Origin: JBBRFH01 sp038224615
GTDB taxonomy: Bacteria; Planctomycetota; Phycisphaerae; Tepidisphaerales; Tepidisphaeraceae
Direction: 5' to 3'
DNA length: 21,656 nucleotides
NCBI GenBank assembly: GCA_038224615.1
Contig: JBBRFH010000017.1
Span: 1-21,656 of the forward strand
The translations under genes and the position numbers were made by a program. The notes under the pieces are model-generated. The model worked only from the letters and a program-made list of their open reading frames with translations, was not told the origin of the DNA and made no database searches. Below are positions 7,655 to 17,569 of this stretch, piece by piece. Numbering within the stretch: position 1 is the first letter of the stretch; each line of letters opens with the position of its first letter.

Positions 7655-8677
7655 TTACGCCTCAATTGTCACGGCTCGGCCGTCGCGTGAACTGGTTCGG
7701 GCGGCGTCGAGCAGTCGCATTGTCGTCAGCACGCTCGCGACGCTCACCGCCGGCTCGCCTCTGCCATCGCAGGCGACGGCGAACGCGTCCCAGATGTCCG
7801 ATTCCGACAGGCCCGTTGCCGCCTGGGCGATCGCGCGCGGCGCGGTCTGCCCGCTCGGCGTAAACGACAGCTTCGCCCACTCGTGCGTATCGAACGCCAG
7901 CGAGAACGGCGACTCCGCGCTGCCGGCGCTGCCGTCGATATGCCAGCGCGGGAGGGGGCGGGTGGTCGTGGTGTTGATCTCGCACATGCCGACAGCGCCG
8001 TTGTCGAAGTCGATCAGGACGCGGGCGAAGTCGTCGCAATCGGTGGTCCAAACGTTGCCGCGAAGTTGCGCGAAGACGCGAACGGGTTTGGCCGGGAGCA
8101 TCAGTTGCCAGAGCTGGTCGACGAAGTGCGAGCCCCAGTCGTACAATCCGCCGCCGCCGAACGTAGCTTCGTTGCGCCAGTTGGGCCGGTACTCACGGGC
8201 GGCCGGGCCGACGCAACTGCTCCATTGACCGAGCCGCGATTCAATGTTGATCAGTCGGCCAAACACGCCCGCCTCGATCGCCTGCTTCACGGTCAGGTAG
8301 TCGATGTCCCACCGTCGGCAGTGAAAGACGCTGATGACGACGCCGCTTGCGTGGGCCTTCTGCGCCAGATCGAGTGATTGCGGATGATCGAGCGCGATGG
8401 GCTTCTCGATCATCACATGTTTGCCTGCACTGATCGCCGCCGAGGCGTGCTCGTGATGCATCGACGTCGGCGTGGCGACAAGGACTGCGTCGATCGAACC
8501 GTCCGACAGCAGCGCATCCAGGGTCTCGACGGTGCGGTATCCCCGCGCCGCTGCCAATTCGCGCCGCGCGGGCGTGGGATCGAAAACCCCCACGACGCGC
8601 GCGTGTTGCGAGAGATCGATCCACTGGCTGTGTTCGTTCCCGATTCGTCCGAAGCCGATGATGCCGATGCGAAGCAT
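7655..8677 (-). CDS. Gfo/Idh/MocA family NAD(P)-dependent oxidoreductase (2)
   Basis: A 340-residue protein with a clean Rossmann loop GFGRIG (8-13), acidic residue Asp33 after the second strand (GVFDP, suggesting NAD preference), the EKP motif (91-93, VMIEKPIALD), and the helix GGGGLYDWGSHFVDQL carrying the probable catalytic His. It has the size and motif order of inositol 2-dehydrogenase-like members, but the substrate is not certain. The start at ATG 8677 is the only one compatible with the fold. Upstream, after 117 nt, lies the minus-strand terminator of the structured RNA region (8794-9041); if that RNA is a leader, it would control this gene. Confidence 0.93.
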   Translation of the reverse strand: MLRIGIIGFGRIGNEHSQWIDLSQHARVVGVFDPTPARRELAAARGYRTVETLDALLSDGSIDAVLVATPTSMHHEHASAAISAGKHVMIEKPIALDHPQSLDLAQKAHASGVVISVFHCRRWDIDYLTVKQAIEAGVFGRLINIESRLGQWSSCVGPAAREYRPNWRNEATFGGGGLYDWGSHFVDQLWQLMLPAKPVRVFAQLRGNVWTTDCDDFARVLIDFDNGAVGMCEINTTTTRPLPRWHIDGSAGSAESPFSLAFDTHEWAKLSFTPSGQTAPRAIAQAATGLSESDIWDAFAVACDGRGEPAVSVASVLTTMRLLDAARTSSRDGRAVTIEA

Positions 8678-8721
8678 GAGACCGACACCTTAAGCGAAGA
8701 AGGCGTGCCGACGAAGAACCC

Positions 8722-8739
8722 GTGCCGCTGAAGCGGCAC
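8722..8739. repeat. Small perfect hairpin GTGCCGCT/AGCGGCAC
   Basis: The two 8-nt arms are exact reverse complements separated by 2 nt, so in practice a 7-bp stem with a TGAA loop. It lies 45-62 nt before the start of the oxidoreductase gene on the minus strand. Confidence 0.5.
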
Positions 8740-8793
8740 CGCCTCGTCTTTGGTCGGCGCTAACTGAATCGATCTGCCACCGATGATGGGCGC

Positions 8794-8847
8794 AAAAAAA
8801 AATCCGCCCGCGATCTTGCTGCCGGAGCAGCACGGTCGCTGGCGGAT
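8794..8847 (-). terminator. Rho-independent terminator (minus strand)
   Basis: The arms 8802-8813 and 8836-8847 pair over 12 positions with one mismatch. The inside holds a further 6-bp stem TGCTGC/GCAGCA with a 4-nt loop (8817-8832). Read on the minus strand the hairpin is followed by nine U (8794-8802). It ends transcription either from the candidate RNA promoter near 9050 or from guaA. Confidence 0.8.
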
Positions 8848-9041
8848 CGAGGTTAGGCACAGTCGTGGCGTTTAACACAGGCTGCCGATGTCGGGGTTCT
8901 AAGGCAATTGTGATTGCCGAATCTTTGATGGGCGGCGGGTCGTCTTTGGACTGTCCGCCGCGATCATCTCGTTGTCCCCGGCTTAGGCTTTCTGCCCGTG
9001 CCGTCTGACTGTGAAAGACAGTATGCAATGCACGACGTGTG
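8794..9041 (-). ncRNA. Candidate structured RNA or transcription-attenuating leader
   Basis: About 248 nt from a predicted start near 9041 to the U-run. Visible pairings on the minus strand are CGUGC/GCACG (9030-9034 with 8997-9001) around ACUGU/ACAGU (9018-9022 with 9008-9012); a 7-bp long-range stem CACGGGC/GCCUGUG (8994-9000 with 8876-8882); GGGG/CCCC just inside it; a perfect 7-bp GCGGCGG/CCGCCGC (8955-8961 with 8932-8938); and a perfect 6-bp GGCAAU/AUUGCC (8913-8918 with 8903-8908). The first hairpin and the long-range stem share bases 8997-9000, so they exclude each other, which would suit a switch. I do not recognise a known family. It could instead be only the guaA 3' UTR. Confidence 0.42.
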
Positions 9042-9047
9042 AGGCCA

Positions 9048-9053
9048 ATTATA
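9048..9053 (-). promoter_or_regulatory. Consensus -10 box upstream of candidate RNA
   Basis: TATAAT on the minus strand, in an otherwise GC-rich region and 66 nt after the guaA stop. No good -35 hexamer is present; an A-tract (9072-9079) occupies about that distance upstream. It supports a separate transcript starting near 9041. Confidence 0.4.
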
Positions 9054-9118
9054 AACTCGGCAACGCGTCGATTTTTTTTCGCAGCGATCTGGCGCACGGT
9101 ATTTTTCGTGATTCGCTT

Positions 9119-10663
9119 CTACTCCCACTCGATCGTCGCCGGCGGCTTGCTGCTGATGTCGTAAACCACGCGATTGACGCCACGCACTTCGTTGATGATC
9201 CGGTTGCTCATCTCGGCGAGCACGTCGAACGGAATGCGGGCCCAGTCGGCGGTCATGAAGTCCTGGCTTTCGACGGCGCGGATCGCGATCACGCTGTCGT
9301 AGCTGCGCGCGTCGCCCATCACGCCCACCGTGCCGATCGGGAGCAGCACCGCGAAGACCTGGCTGGTCTTGCGATAGAGATTGGCGGCGACCAGTTCTTC
9401 GAGCACGATCTCATCGGCATCTCGCAACACGCGCAGTCGCTCGTCGGTGATGTCGCCGATGATGCGCACCGCCAGGCCCGGGCCGGGGAACGGATGACGC
9501 CAGACGATGTCCTCGGGCAAGCCAAGCCCTTCGCCAACCTTGCGGACCTCGTCCTTAAACAACTCGCGCAGCGGCTCGACGAGTTCAAATCCCAGCTCCG
9601 CCGGCAGCCCGCCGACGTTGTGGTGCAGTTTGATGTTGGCGGCGGTACCGGCGTAGCCGTGGCCGGACTCGATCACATCGGGATAGAGCGTCCCCTGCGC
9701 CAAAAACTTCGCATCCGGGATGCTCAGCGCCTCGCGCTTGAACGCGTCAATGAACTCCTTGCCGATGATCTTCCGCTTCTGCTGCGGGTCGGTGATCCCC
9801 TTAAGTCCGCTTAGAAATTCGCTCGCTGCGTCGTTGGTGCGCAGGTCGATGTGGAAGTGATCGCGGAAGGTCGTCTCGACCAGCGTGCGTTCGTTCTTGC
9901 GCAGCAACCCGTTGTCGACGAAGATGCAGGTGAGCTTGTCGCCGATCGCCTTTTGGATCAGCGCCGCGGCGACCGACGAATCGACCCCGCCGGAGAGTCC
10001 GCAGATTACGCGGTTCGTGCCGACCTGCTCGCGGATGCGGGCGACGGTCTGCTCGATGAAGTTGCCCATCGTCCACTTGCCGGCGCACTTGCAGATGTCG
10101 TAGAGGAAGTTGTGGAACAGTACATCACCGCGCGGGGTATGAGTGACCTCCGGGTGGAACTGCACGCCGTAGAACGGCTTGATCTTGTGCCGCGCCGCCG
10201 CCAGCGGGCAGGTGGGCGTGGTGGCGAGCGCCTCGAAGTCATCGGTCAGTTCGTGTACCTGGTCGCCGTGGCTCATCCAGACGGTCGTGTCCTCGGGGAG
10301 CCCGCGGACGAAGGCGTGGTTTGAAACGATGTGCAGATGAGCGCGTCCATACTCGCGTGCCTTGGCCGGCTTGACTGAGCCGCCCAGCAGTTGGGCGGCC
10401 AACTGCATGCCGTAGCAGATGCCCAGCACCGGCACGCCGAGGTCGAACAGCCGTGGGTCGCACTTGGGGGCGTTGGGCTCGTAGACGCTGCTCGGCCCGC
10501 CCGAAAGGATGATGCCCTTCGGGTTCATCGCCTTGAGTTCTTCAATGGTGATGTCAGGCCGGACCAACTCGCTGTAAACGCCTTTCTCACGCACCCGGCG
10601 GGCGATGAGCTGGGCGTATTGCGAGCCGAAATCCAGGATCGGAATGACTTCGTCGTGGGTCAT
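9119..10663 (-). CDS. guaA: GMP synthase (glutamine-hydrolysing)
   Basis: Converts XMP to GMP using ammonia from glutamine, in purine synthesis. The product has 514 residues, the normal length. The class I amidotransferase domain comes first (LDFGSQYAQLIARRVRE; nucleophile Cys83 in GICYGMQ; His170 and Glu172 in FHPEV). It is followed by the PP-loop ATP pyrophosphatase SGGVDSS (224-230), the GHGYAGTAANIKLHHNVGG stretch, FPGPGLAVR, and the dimerisation domain ending VYDISSKPPATIEWE. All motifs are intact. The ATG at 10663 has no clear Shine-Dalgarno sequence. The nearest upstream gene on the same strand is the coiled-coil protein, 183 nt away; the downstream side holds the candidate RNA. Confidence 0.98.
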   Translation of the reverse strand: MTHDEVIPILDFGSQYAQLIARRVREKGVYSELVRPDITIEELKAMNPKGIILSGGPSSVYEPNAPKCDPRLFDLGVPVLGICYGMQLAAQLLGGSVKPAKAREYGRAHLHIVSNHAFVRGLPEDTTVWMSHGDQVHELTDDFEALATTPTCPLAAARHKIKPFYGVQFHPEVTHTPRGDVLFHNFLYDICKCAGKWTMGNFIEQTVARIREQVGTNRVICGLSGGVDSSVAAALIQKAIGDKLTCIFVDNGLLRKNERTLVETTFRDHFHIDLRTNDAASEFLSGLKGITDPQQKRKIIGKEFIDAFKREALSIPDAKFLAQGTLYPDVIESGHGYAGTAANIKLHHNVGGLPAELGFELVEPLRELFKDEVRKVGEGLGLPEDIVWRHPFPGPGLAVRIIGDITDERLRVLRDADEIVLEELVAANLYRKTSQVFAVLLPIGTVGVMGDARSYDSVIAIRAVESQDFMTADWARIPFDVLAEMSNRIINEVRGVNRVVYDISSKPPATIEWE

Positions 10664-10846
10664 AGGGCGTTGATACGGGACTTGGGTTCGTTTTGCAAAA
10701 TCACACCCCAGCGCATGCCCGGGTGGGGCACGCCTCCGTGGTTTTGCAATTCACGAGAAAGCGCCGATCACCCAGATGCCAAAGATCGGCTTCTACTGAA
10801 TCGGTAAAATCTGCGCAATCAGTGCGTCGCTGGCTTCACGCGCGCC

Positions 10847-11314
10847 TCAGATCCGTTGCTCGACCTTGCGGATGCGCTCCGACAATTCCTTGATCGTCTG
10901 CTGGAAGCCGGCGAGATCCTTCTTGAGGTCGCGCAGTTGGTCGTTGAGTTCGTTGCGCGCATTTTCCTGCGCGTTGTGCTCGAGGATCTTCAGCCGGCGA
11001 TCGAGTTTATCCTGATCGGCGGCGGCGGCGTCGACAGACTTCTTGGCGTCGTCGGTCTGCTTGCCGTCGGCCTTGGCTTGCTGCTGGAGCAGTTGCTCGA
11101 TCGCGCCGAGCCGCGCGAGCACGGTATCGCGCGGACTGTCCGGATTGCGCACCAATGCCTTCTCCAACGCCGCCAGGCGCTCGCTGATGGTGTCGTTGGA
11201 GGGCGTCTGCTGCGCCACCGCCGGCGCCACGCCGGCTGGCGACGCGATCCACGCCCCGACAAGCAGCCCCGTAACAACTGCGACGATTCCGAATAGTGGA
11301 CGACGATTACGCAT
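10847..11314 (-). CDS. Exported coiled-coil protein of unknown function
   Basis: 155 residues. An N-terminal signal-like segment (RNRRPLFGIVAVVTGLLVGAWIA, then an Ala-rich stretch ending PAVAQQ) suggests export, with cleavage near residue 35, or membrane anchoring by the hydrophobic helix. The rest is hydrophilic and predicted helical. Leucines at heptad-like spacing in SERLAALEKAL and LARLGAIEQLLQQQ, and in the C-terminal third (KLDRRLKILEHNA to LSERIRKVEQRI), fit a coiled coil like YbgF/CpoB N-termini or SlyX-type proteins. GGAGG lies 7 nt before ATG 11314, the best ribosome site in this part of the window. I do not recognise a family; the gene lies between guaA and the transporter on the same strand, with no functional link evident. 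Confidence 0.8.
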   Translation of the reverse strand: MRNRRPLFGIVAVVTGLLVGAWIASPAGVAPAVAQQTPSNDTISERLAALEKALVRNPDSPRDTVLARLGAIEQLLQQQAKADGKQTDDAKKSVDAAAADQDKLDRRLKILEHNAQENARNELNDQLRDLKKDLAGFQQTIKELSERIRKVEQRI

Positions 11315-11420
11315 GACATGCCTCCAAAAATGGGTTGAACCGATCGACCAACAGCAACTTCACCAGTTACACAATAGCACCGCAGACACCGTGAGCGTAT
11401 TCGGTGACCCGTAACAACTG

Positions 11421-11484
11421 GAATCACAGATTGCGCAGATTTCACAGATATCCCCTGAAACTGTATCGGTGCAATCTGTGGTTC
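11421..11484. repeat. Inverted repeat of ~9-nt CACAGATT words
   Basis: The left side iterates CACAGATTG, CGCAGATTT, CACAGATAT. The right side has GCAATCTGTGGTTCC, the reverse complement of the left edge. The central part is degraded and no longer pairs well. It lies in the 196-nt gap between the coiled-coil gene start and the transporter stop. Confidence 0.65.
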
Positions 11485-11510
11485 CCCGCTTCAACGTTTC
11501 ATCGGTCTTT

Positions 11511-12470
11511 TCAGCTCTCGGGATCGACCGTCGCGACGGCCGGGGTGCGGTGGGCGCGGATGACCAGGACCGAGCCGAGGACGATCAGCACGCTCGCGGG
11601 GTAGAACCACGCATCGGGCAGTTCGCGACTCAGGAAAACATACGCGAGGAAGCCGGCGAAGATGAACTGGCCGAGGTTTACCGTGCTGACGATTTGGCCG
11701 CGCATGTGCTTGATGCACCAGTTGAGCGACGAGTGCCCGATCACGGTCGGGATCAGGCCCAGGCACGTCAGCATGGCGATCTCGTGCCACGTCAGCGTCG
11801 GCCGGGGGGCACCGGTCGCGACGGCGGTGCAGAGGCACAGCACGCCGGTGATCGCGTAGAGCGGTACGACGTACAGCCACAGGTTCCGCGCCATCCCGTA
11901 GCGTCGGCCGAGCGCGATGTAGAAGCAGAAGAGCACCATCGCGAGGAAGCAGACAACGTCGCCTTTGAGATGCTCGGGCGCAAACTTGTAGTTGGCGCCG
12001 ATCAGAATCATCACGCCCACCATCGACACAAGCGTCCCGGCGATCTCCCCGCGGCTGACGCGTTCGCGATTCATCAGCCACATCGTGAACGGCATGACCG
12101 CCGGTGCGAGGTTGACCAGCAGCGAGCCGTTGACAGCGCTGGTGTGCCGCGATCCCCACGTCCACGCGATGAAATGCGCCGCCAGCAGCGCCGCCCCAGG
12201 CAGCACGCCCCACGCGAACCTGCGGCCGAGCCCGCGGGCCTTCTTGAGTTCACGCCAATACAGAGGCGACAGCGCCGCCGCCGCGATCAGCACGCGGATG
12301 CCCGAAAGCCAGTAGGGGTGCGTGTCGCTCTTCTTGAGGAAGATCACCGAGGTCGCGCAGGCGAAGACGCCGAAGAGCAGGACGGTGATCTGCAGCGAGC
12401 GCGACGGCGCGATCGAGTCGGCGGTCGCGATCGGCGTGAGGGCGGGTGCTTCGACCGTCGAGTCGCTCAC
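11511..12470 (-). CDS. EamA/DMT-family membrane transporter
   Basis: 319 residues with about ten hydrophobic segments in two repeats, the pattern of drug/metabolite transporters (EamA, RhaT-like) that move amino acids, nucleosides or other small metabolites across the inner membrane. Repeat 1 starts near ITVLLFGVFACATSVIFLKK; repeat 2 begins near GEIAGTLVSMVGVMILIG. The substrate is not readable from sequence. I chose a GTG start at 12470 because it overlaps the stop of the upstream Rieske gene by 4 nt (GTGA), a classic coupling arrangement; the frame is open further upstream only as a shadow of the Rieske gene. Confidence 0.88.
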   Translation of the reverse strand: MSDSTVEAPALTPIATADSIAPSRSLQITVLLFGVFACATSVIFLKKSDTHPYWLSGIRVLIAAAALSPLYWRELKKARGLGRRFAWGVLPGAALLAAHFIAWTWGSRHTSAVNGSLLVNLAPAVMPFTMWLMNRERVSRGEIAGTLVSMVGVMILIGANYKFAPEHLKGDVVCFLAMVLFCFYIALGRRYGMARNLWLYVVPLYAITGVLCLCTAVATGAPRPTLTWHEIAMLTCLGLIPTVIGHSSLNWCIKHMRGQIVSTVNLGQFIFAGFLAYVFLSRELPDAWFYPASVLIVLGSVLVIRAHRTPAVATVDPES

Positions 12471-12793
12471 GGCATCTTCAATTCCGCCTGCACGAGGGTT
12501 TTCCCTTCGTGGTCGAGCGTGCGGACCGGGTAGGTGCTGACGCCGACGGCCTGGCTGCCCTTGAGCTTGCCGCTGCACAGTTCGAAGCTCCAGGCGTGCC
12601 AGGGGCAGACGGCGCAGCCGGCATCGTCGACCCAGCCTCCGGACATGTCCCCGCCGGCGTGGGGACACTCGTTGTCGATGACGTACGGGGCACCTTTGTG
12701 GAGGAAGACGGCCAGCCGATAGCCTCCCTCCTCGCAGTATTTGCCCTCGCCCTCCTTCAGCTCCGATAATTCGCACAACGAGGTCCAAGCCAT
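12467..12793 (-). CDS. Rieske [2Fe-2S] ferredoxin-like protein
   Basis: A small electron carrier or ferredoxin subunit of 108 residues from ATG 12793. The Rieske ligands are Cys43-x-His45 (ECPHAGG) and Cys63-x2-His66 (CPWHAWSFEL), giving the CxH-17-CxxH pattern of NirD/dioxygenase-ferredoxin type proteins. MAWTSLCELSELKEGE matches the usual start of such proteins. A longer version beginning at GTG 12838 is possible but has no better ribosome site. There is no signal peptide, so it should be cytoplasmic. It overlaps the EamA gene by 4 nt; an oxygenase or nitrite reductase partner is not present nearby. Confidence 0.92.
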   Translation of the reverse strand: MAWTSLCELSELKEGEGKYCEEGGYRLAVFLHKGAPYVIDNECPHAGGDMSGGWVDDAGCAVCPWHAWSFELCSGKLKGSQAVGVSTYPVRTLDHEGKTLVQAELKMP

Positions 12794-12897
12794 ATCGAAC
12801 GTAGCATTACCGACGTGCGCCAAATTGGCAATTTCCACTTTTATTGCTCTGCGCTGTTGATTTTCCAGCCGATCTCATCAAACTTTCTGCCCTAAAG

Positions 12898-12931
12898 AAG
12901 GAGGAACCGCACAACCTTTAATCAGCGGTTC
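12898..12931 (+). promoter_or_regulatory. Displaced Shine-Dalgarno followed by hairpin
   Basis: AAGGAGG (12898-12904) is a near-perfect ribosome site, yet the gene's ATG is at 12945 and no start codon lies 4-12 nt after it. A perfect 7-bp stem GAACCGC/GCGGTTC (12904-12910 with 12925-12931, 14-nt loop) sits between. When folded it would bring the site to about 13 nt from the ATG. Confidence 0.4.
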
Positions 12932-12944
12932 TAAAACGATACCT

Positions 12945-14060
12945 ATGGCAGAAAAATCAGTCTCGACCGACTCGCTTGCAATGGATGATGGAATGCCGGC
13001 TTTCAAAGGCAAGAAATTTCGCGTGGCCATCATTGGCTGCGGCGGAATTTCGCAGACCCACCTGACCGCTTTGAAGAGCATGGAAGACGTGGAGATCGTC
13101 GCCGGCGTCGACATTTTGCCGGCCCGTCTGAAGGTCATGGAAGAGAAATGGGGCGTCACCCGTCTCTACTCTGACTGGAAGAAGATGCTCAAGGAAGTGA
13201 AGCCGGACGGCGTGGACATCTGTACGCCCAACGGCGTTCATGCCGCGCCCGCGATCGACGCCGCCGCCGCCGGTTGCCACGTCCTCGTTGAGAAGCCGAT
13301 GGCGATGGTGCCGTCGGAATGCGTCAAGATGATTGAGACGGCCAAGAAGAATAACGTCAAGCTGACGGTCGGCTTCCAGTACCGCTATCACAGCAACACG
13401 CAGTTCATCAAGAAGGCCGTCGACGCCGGACAGTTCGGCGACATCATGTTCACCCGCTGCCAGGCGCTGCGTCGTCGCGGCATTCCCAACTGGGGCGTGT
13501 TCGGGCAGAAGAAGCTCCAAGGCGGCGGTCCGATGATCGACATCGGCGTACACGTCATCGAGATGGCCCACTACGTCATGGGCAGCCCGCGCCCGGTCGC
13601 CTGCACCGGCAACGTCTGGACGCACATGGGCAACAAGCCCAGCCAGGTCGTCAGCCAGTGGCCGAACTGGGACCACAAGACCTACACCGTCGAAGACCTC
13701 GCGATCGGCCATGTCCGCTTTGACAACGGCGCGGTCCTGCACATCGAGGCAAGCTTCGTCAACCACATCGAAAAAGACGTCTGGAACTTCCAGATGATGG
13801 GCACCAAGGGCGGCTGCAACTGGGATCCGCCCCAGATCAGTCGCGACGACGCCGGACACATGATCAACACCACGCCGGCGTTCCTGCCCGCCAGCGACTT
13901 CGGCAGCATGTTTAAGACCAAGATCCGCAACTGGGTCGATGGCTGCACCAAGGGCACGCCGCTTACCGCCCCGGGCGAAGCGGGCTTGGCGGTCCAGAAG
14001 ATCCTTGATGGCGTCTACCGCTCCTCAGAGGCCGGCGGCAAGGAAGTCACGATCAAGTAA
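12945..14060 (+). CDS. Gfo/Idh/MocA family NAD(P)-dependent oxidoreductase (3)
   Basis: 371 residues. A Rossmann loop GCGGIS (31-36) follows a 24-residue N-terminal extension; EKP is at 116-118 (VLVEKPMAMV). FQYRYHSNTQFIKKAVDAGQFG and GGGPMIDIGVHVIEMAHY (catalytic His region) follow, and the C-terminal sheet domain ends GGKEVTIK. It resembles dehydrogenases of sugar or inositol catabolism that planctomycetes carry in many copies; the exact substrate is unknown. Start choice: ATG 12945 is taken, with ATG 12981 or 12993 as alternatives that would shorten the extension; none has a ribosome site at normal distance (see the displaced site upstream). A strong terminator follows. Confidence 0.92.
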   Translation: MAEKSVSTDSLAMDDGMPAFKGKKFRVAIIGCGGISQTHLTALKSMEDVEIVAGVDILPARLKVMEEKWGVTRLYSDWKKMLKEVKPDGVDICTPNGVHAAPAIDAAAAGCHVLVEKPMAMVPSECVKMIETAKKNNVKLTVGFQYRYHSNTQFIKKAVDAGQFGDIMFTRCQALRRRGIPNWGVFGQKKLQGGGPMIDIGVHVIEMAHYVMGSPRPVACTGNVWTHMGNKPSQVVSQWPNWDHKTYTVEDLAIGHVRFDNGAVLHIEASFVNHIEKDVWNFQMMGTKGGCNWDPPQISRDDAGHMINTTPAFLPASDFGSMFKTKIRNWVDGCTKGTPLTAPGEAGLAVQKILDGVYRSSEAGGKEVTIK

Positions 14061-14088
14061 GCCGATCCCATCGGAACTCAACCCAACG

Positions 14089-14119
14089 AAAGCCCACGGC
14101 AATCCTGCCGTGGGCTTTT
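14089..14119 (+). terminator. Rho-independent terminator after oxidoreductase (3)
   Basis: AAAGCCCACGGCA and TGCCGTGGGCTTT form a perfect 13-bp stem with loop ATCC, running directly into TTTT on the plus strand. Its left AAA also gives a short U-run on the minus strand, so it may serve the csbD-like gene as well. Confidence 0.92.
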
Positions 14120-14146
14120 GCTTGTCTCGATCGTGATCGTGTTACC

Positions 14147-14320
14147 TCAGCGCCGGACTTTGCTCGTGGCTTTGCCGACCGCTTCCTGGACCTTGCCGAC
14201 GGCCTTCTGGGCCTTGCCTTTGATCTGCTGACCCGTGTCGCCTTTGATTGCGCCGACGACGTCATTGACCTTGCCCTTGATCTGCTTGGCCTGTCCGGCC
14301 GCAATGTCTTCACGTCCCAT
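14147..14320 (-). CDS. CsbD-like small stress protein
   Basis: 57 residues, matching the CsbD family of small, hydrophilic, Lys/Gly/Ala-rich proteins induced by general stress; their biochemical role is not settled. The typical pattern is present: a GQAKQIKGKVNDVVGAIKGD stretch, then the repeat-like QIKGKAQKAVGKVQEAVGKA. The start is ATG 14320 (MGREDIAAGQ). A longer frame to 14371 exists, but its extra residues look non-coding. No strong ribosome site. It lies 165 nt after the stop of gcvP's neighbour region, on the same strand as gcvP, but is probably transcribed separately. Confidence 0.85.
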   Translation of the reverse strand: MGREDIAAGQAKQIKGKVNDVVGAIKGDTGQQIKGKAQKAVGKVQEAVGKATSKVRR

Positions 14321-14484
14321 GGTGAGCCTGCTTTCGTGATGGCCTGGATCGATTCGCGGGCCGGATCCCACCGGCGCTCACATGTCGTCCGCCCGAGGCC
14401 GCGGCGGGACGATGCAGAATCGTATTGGCGTGAACGGGCGAATTTATCGTGAATCCGATTTCACCCGCAGCCGCCGGCGCGGCG

Positions 14485-17340
<2,856 letters not shown>

Positions 17341-17401
17341 GGGTGCGACATTCTATGAAAAAAAACGAGCTACCGCATGTGCGAGGGAATCCGCTACGGA
17401 G

Positions 17402-17556
17402 AAACCACGAATCTTCACGAATCACACGAATAAATACGAGCCGCAGATGAACGCAGAAGAACACAGATGGAAGAATGGATCTTATCTGCGTCTATCTGCG
17501 TTCATCTGCGGCTACTTTCGCATTCTGTTCGTGCGCTTCGTGCAGATTCGTGGTTC
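17402..17556. repeat. Nested inverted repeat between gcvH and gcvP
   Basis: The outer arms (17402-17431 and 17522-17556) use CACGAAT words, the same family as the inner arms at 4564-4625. The inner arms (17440-17468 and 17484-17512) are imperfect reverse complements of CGCAGAT words. The element takes up most of the 229-nt gcvH-gcvP gap, ending 14 nt before the gcvH stop codon. Confidence 0.82.
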
Positions 17557-17569
17557 CCGTTTCCGGGGA

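Larger units (their letters stand above)
8678..9118. other. Gene-free stretch, 441 nt, with candidate RNA
   Basis: It lies between the guaA stop and the start of the second oxidoreductase, both on the minus strand. A 135-codon open frame crosses it (8690-9097, minus) but is arginine- and alanine-rich without any protein signature. It contains a -10 box, several stable hairpins and an intrinsic terminator, listed separately, plus a small hairpin at 8722-8739. Confidence 0.7.

Noticed and set aside
8794..9041. 6S RNA, tmRNA, RNase P RNA or SRP RNA identity for the structured region
   Set aside because: Short strings recall 6S RNA, but the long rod fold is not evident and 6S RNA does not usually end in this kind of terminator. 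The conserved blocks of the other three are absent.
8690..9097. A 135-codon minus-strand open frame in the guaA/oxidoreductase gap
   Set aside because: Its composition is arginine- and alanine-rich with no domain, it overlaps stable hairpins and a terminator, and it has no ribosome site.
10664..10846. A possible tRNA or regulatory RNA between guaA and the coiled-coil gene
   Set aside because: Only short inverted pieces (TGCCC/GGGCA, TTTTGCAAAA) are seen; no tRNA arms, no terminator, no gene.
17341..17569. A small gene in the gcvH-gcvP gap (open frames near 17276-17584 and 17467-17649)
   Set aside because: The translations simply follow the CACGAAT and CGCAGAT repeat words.
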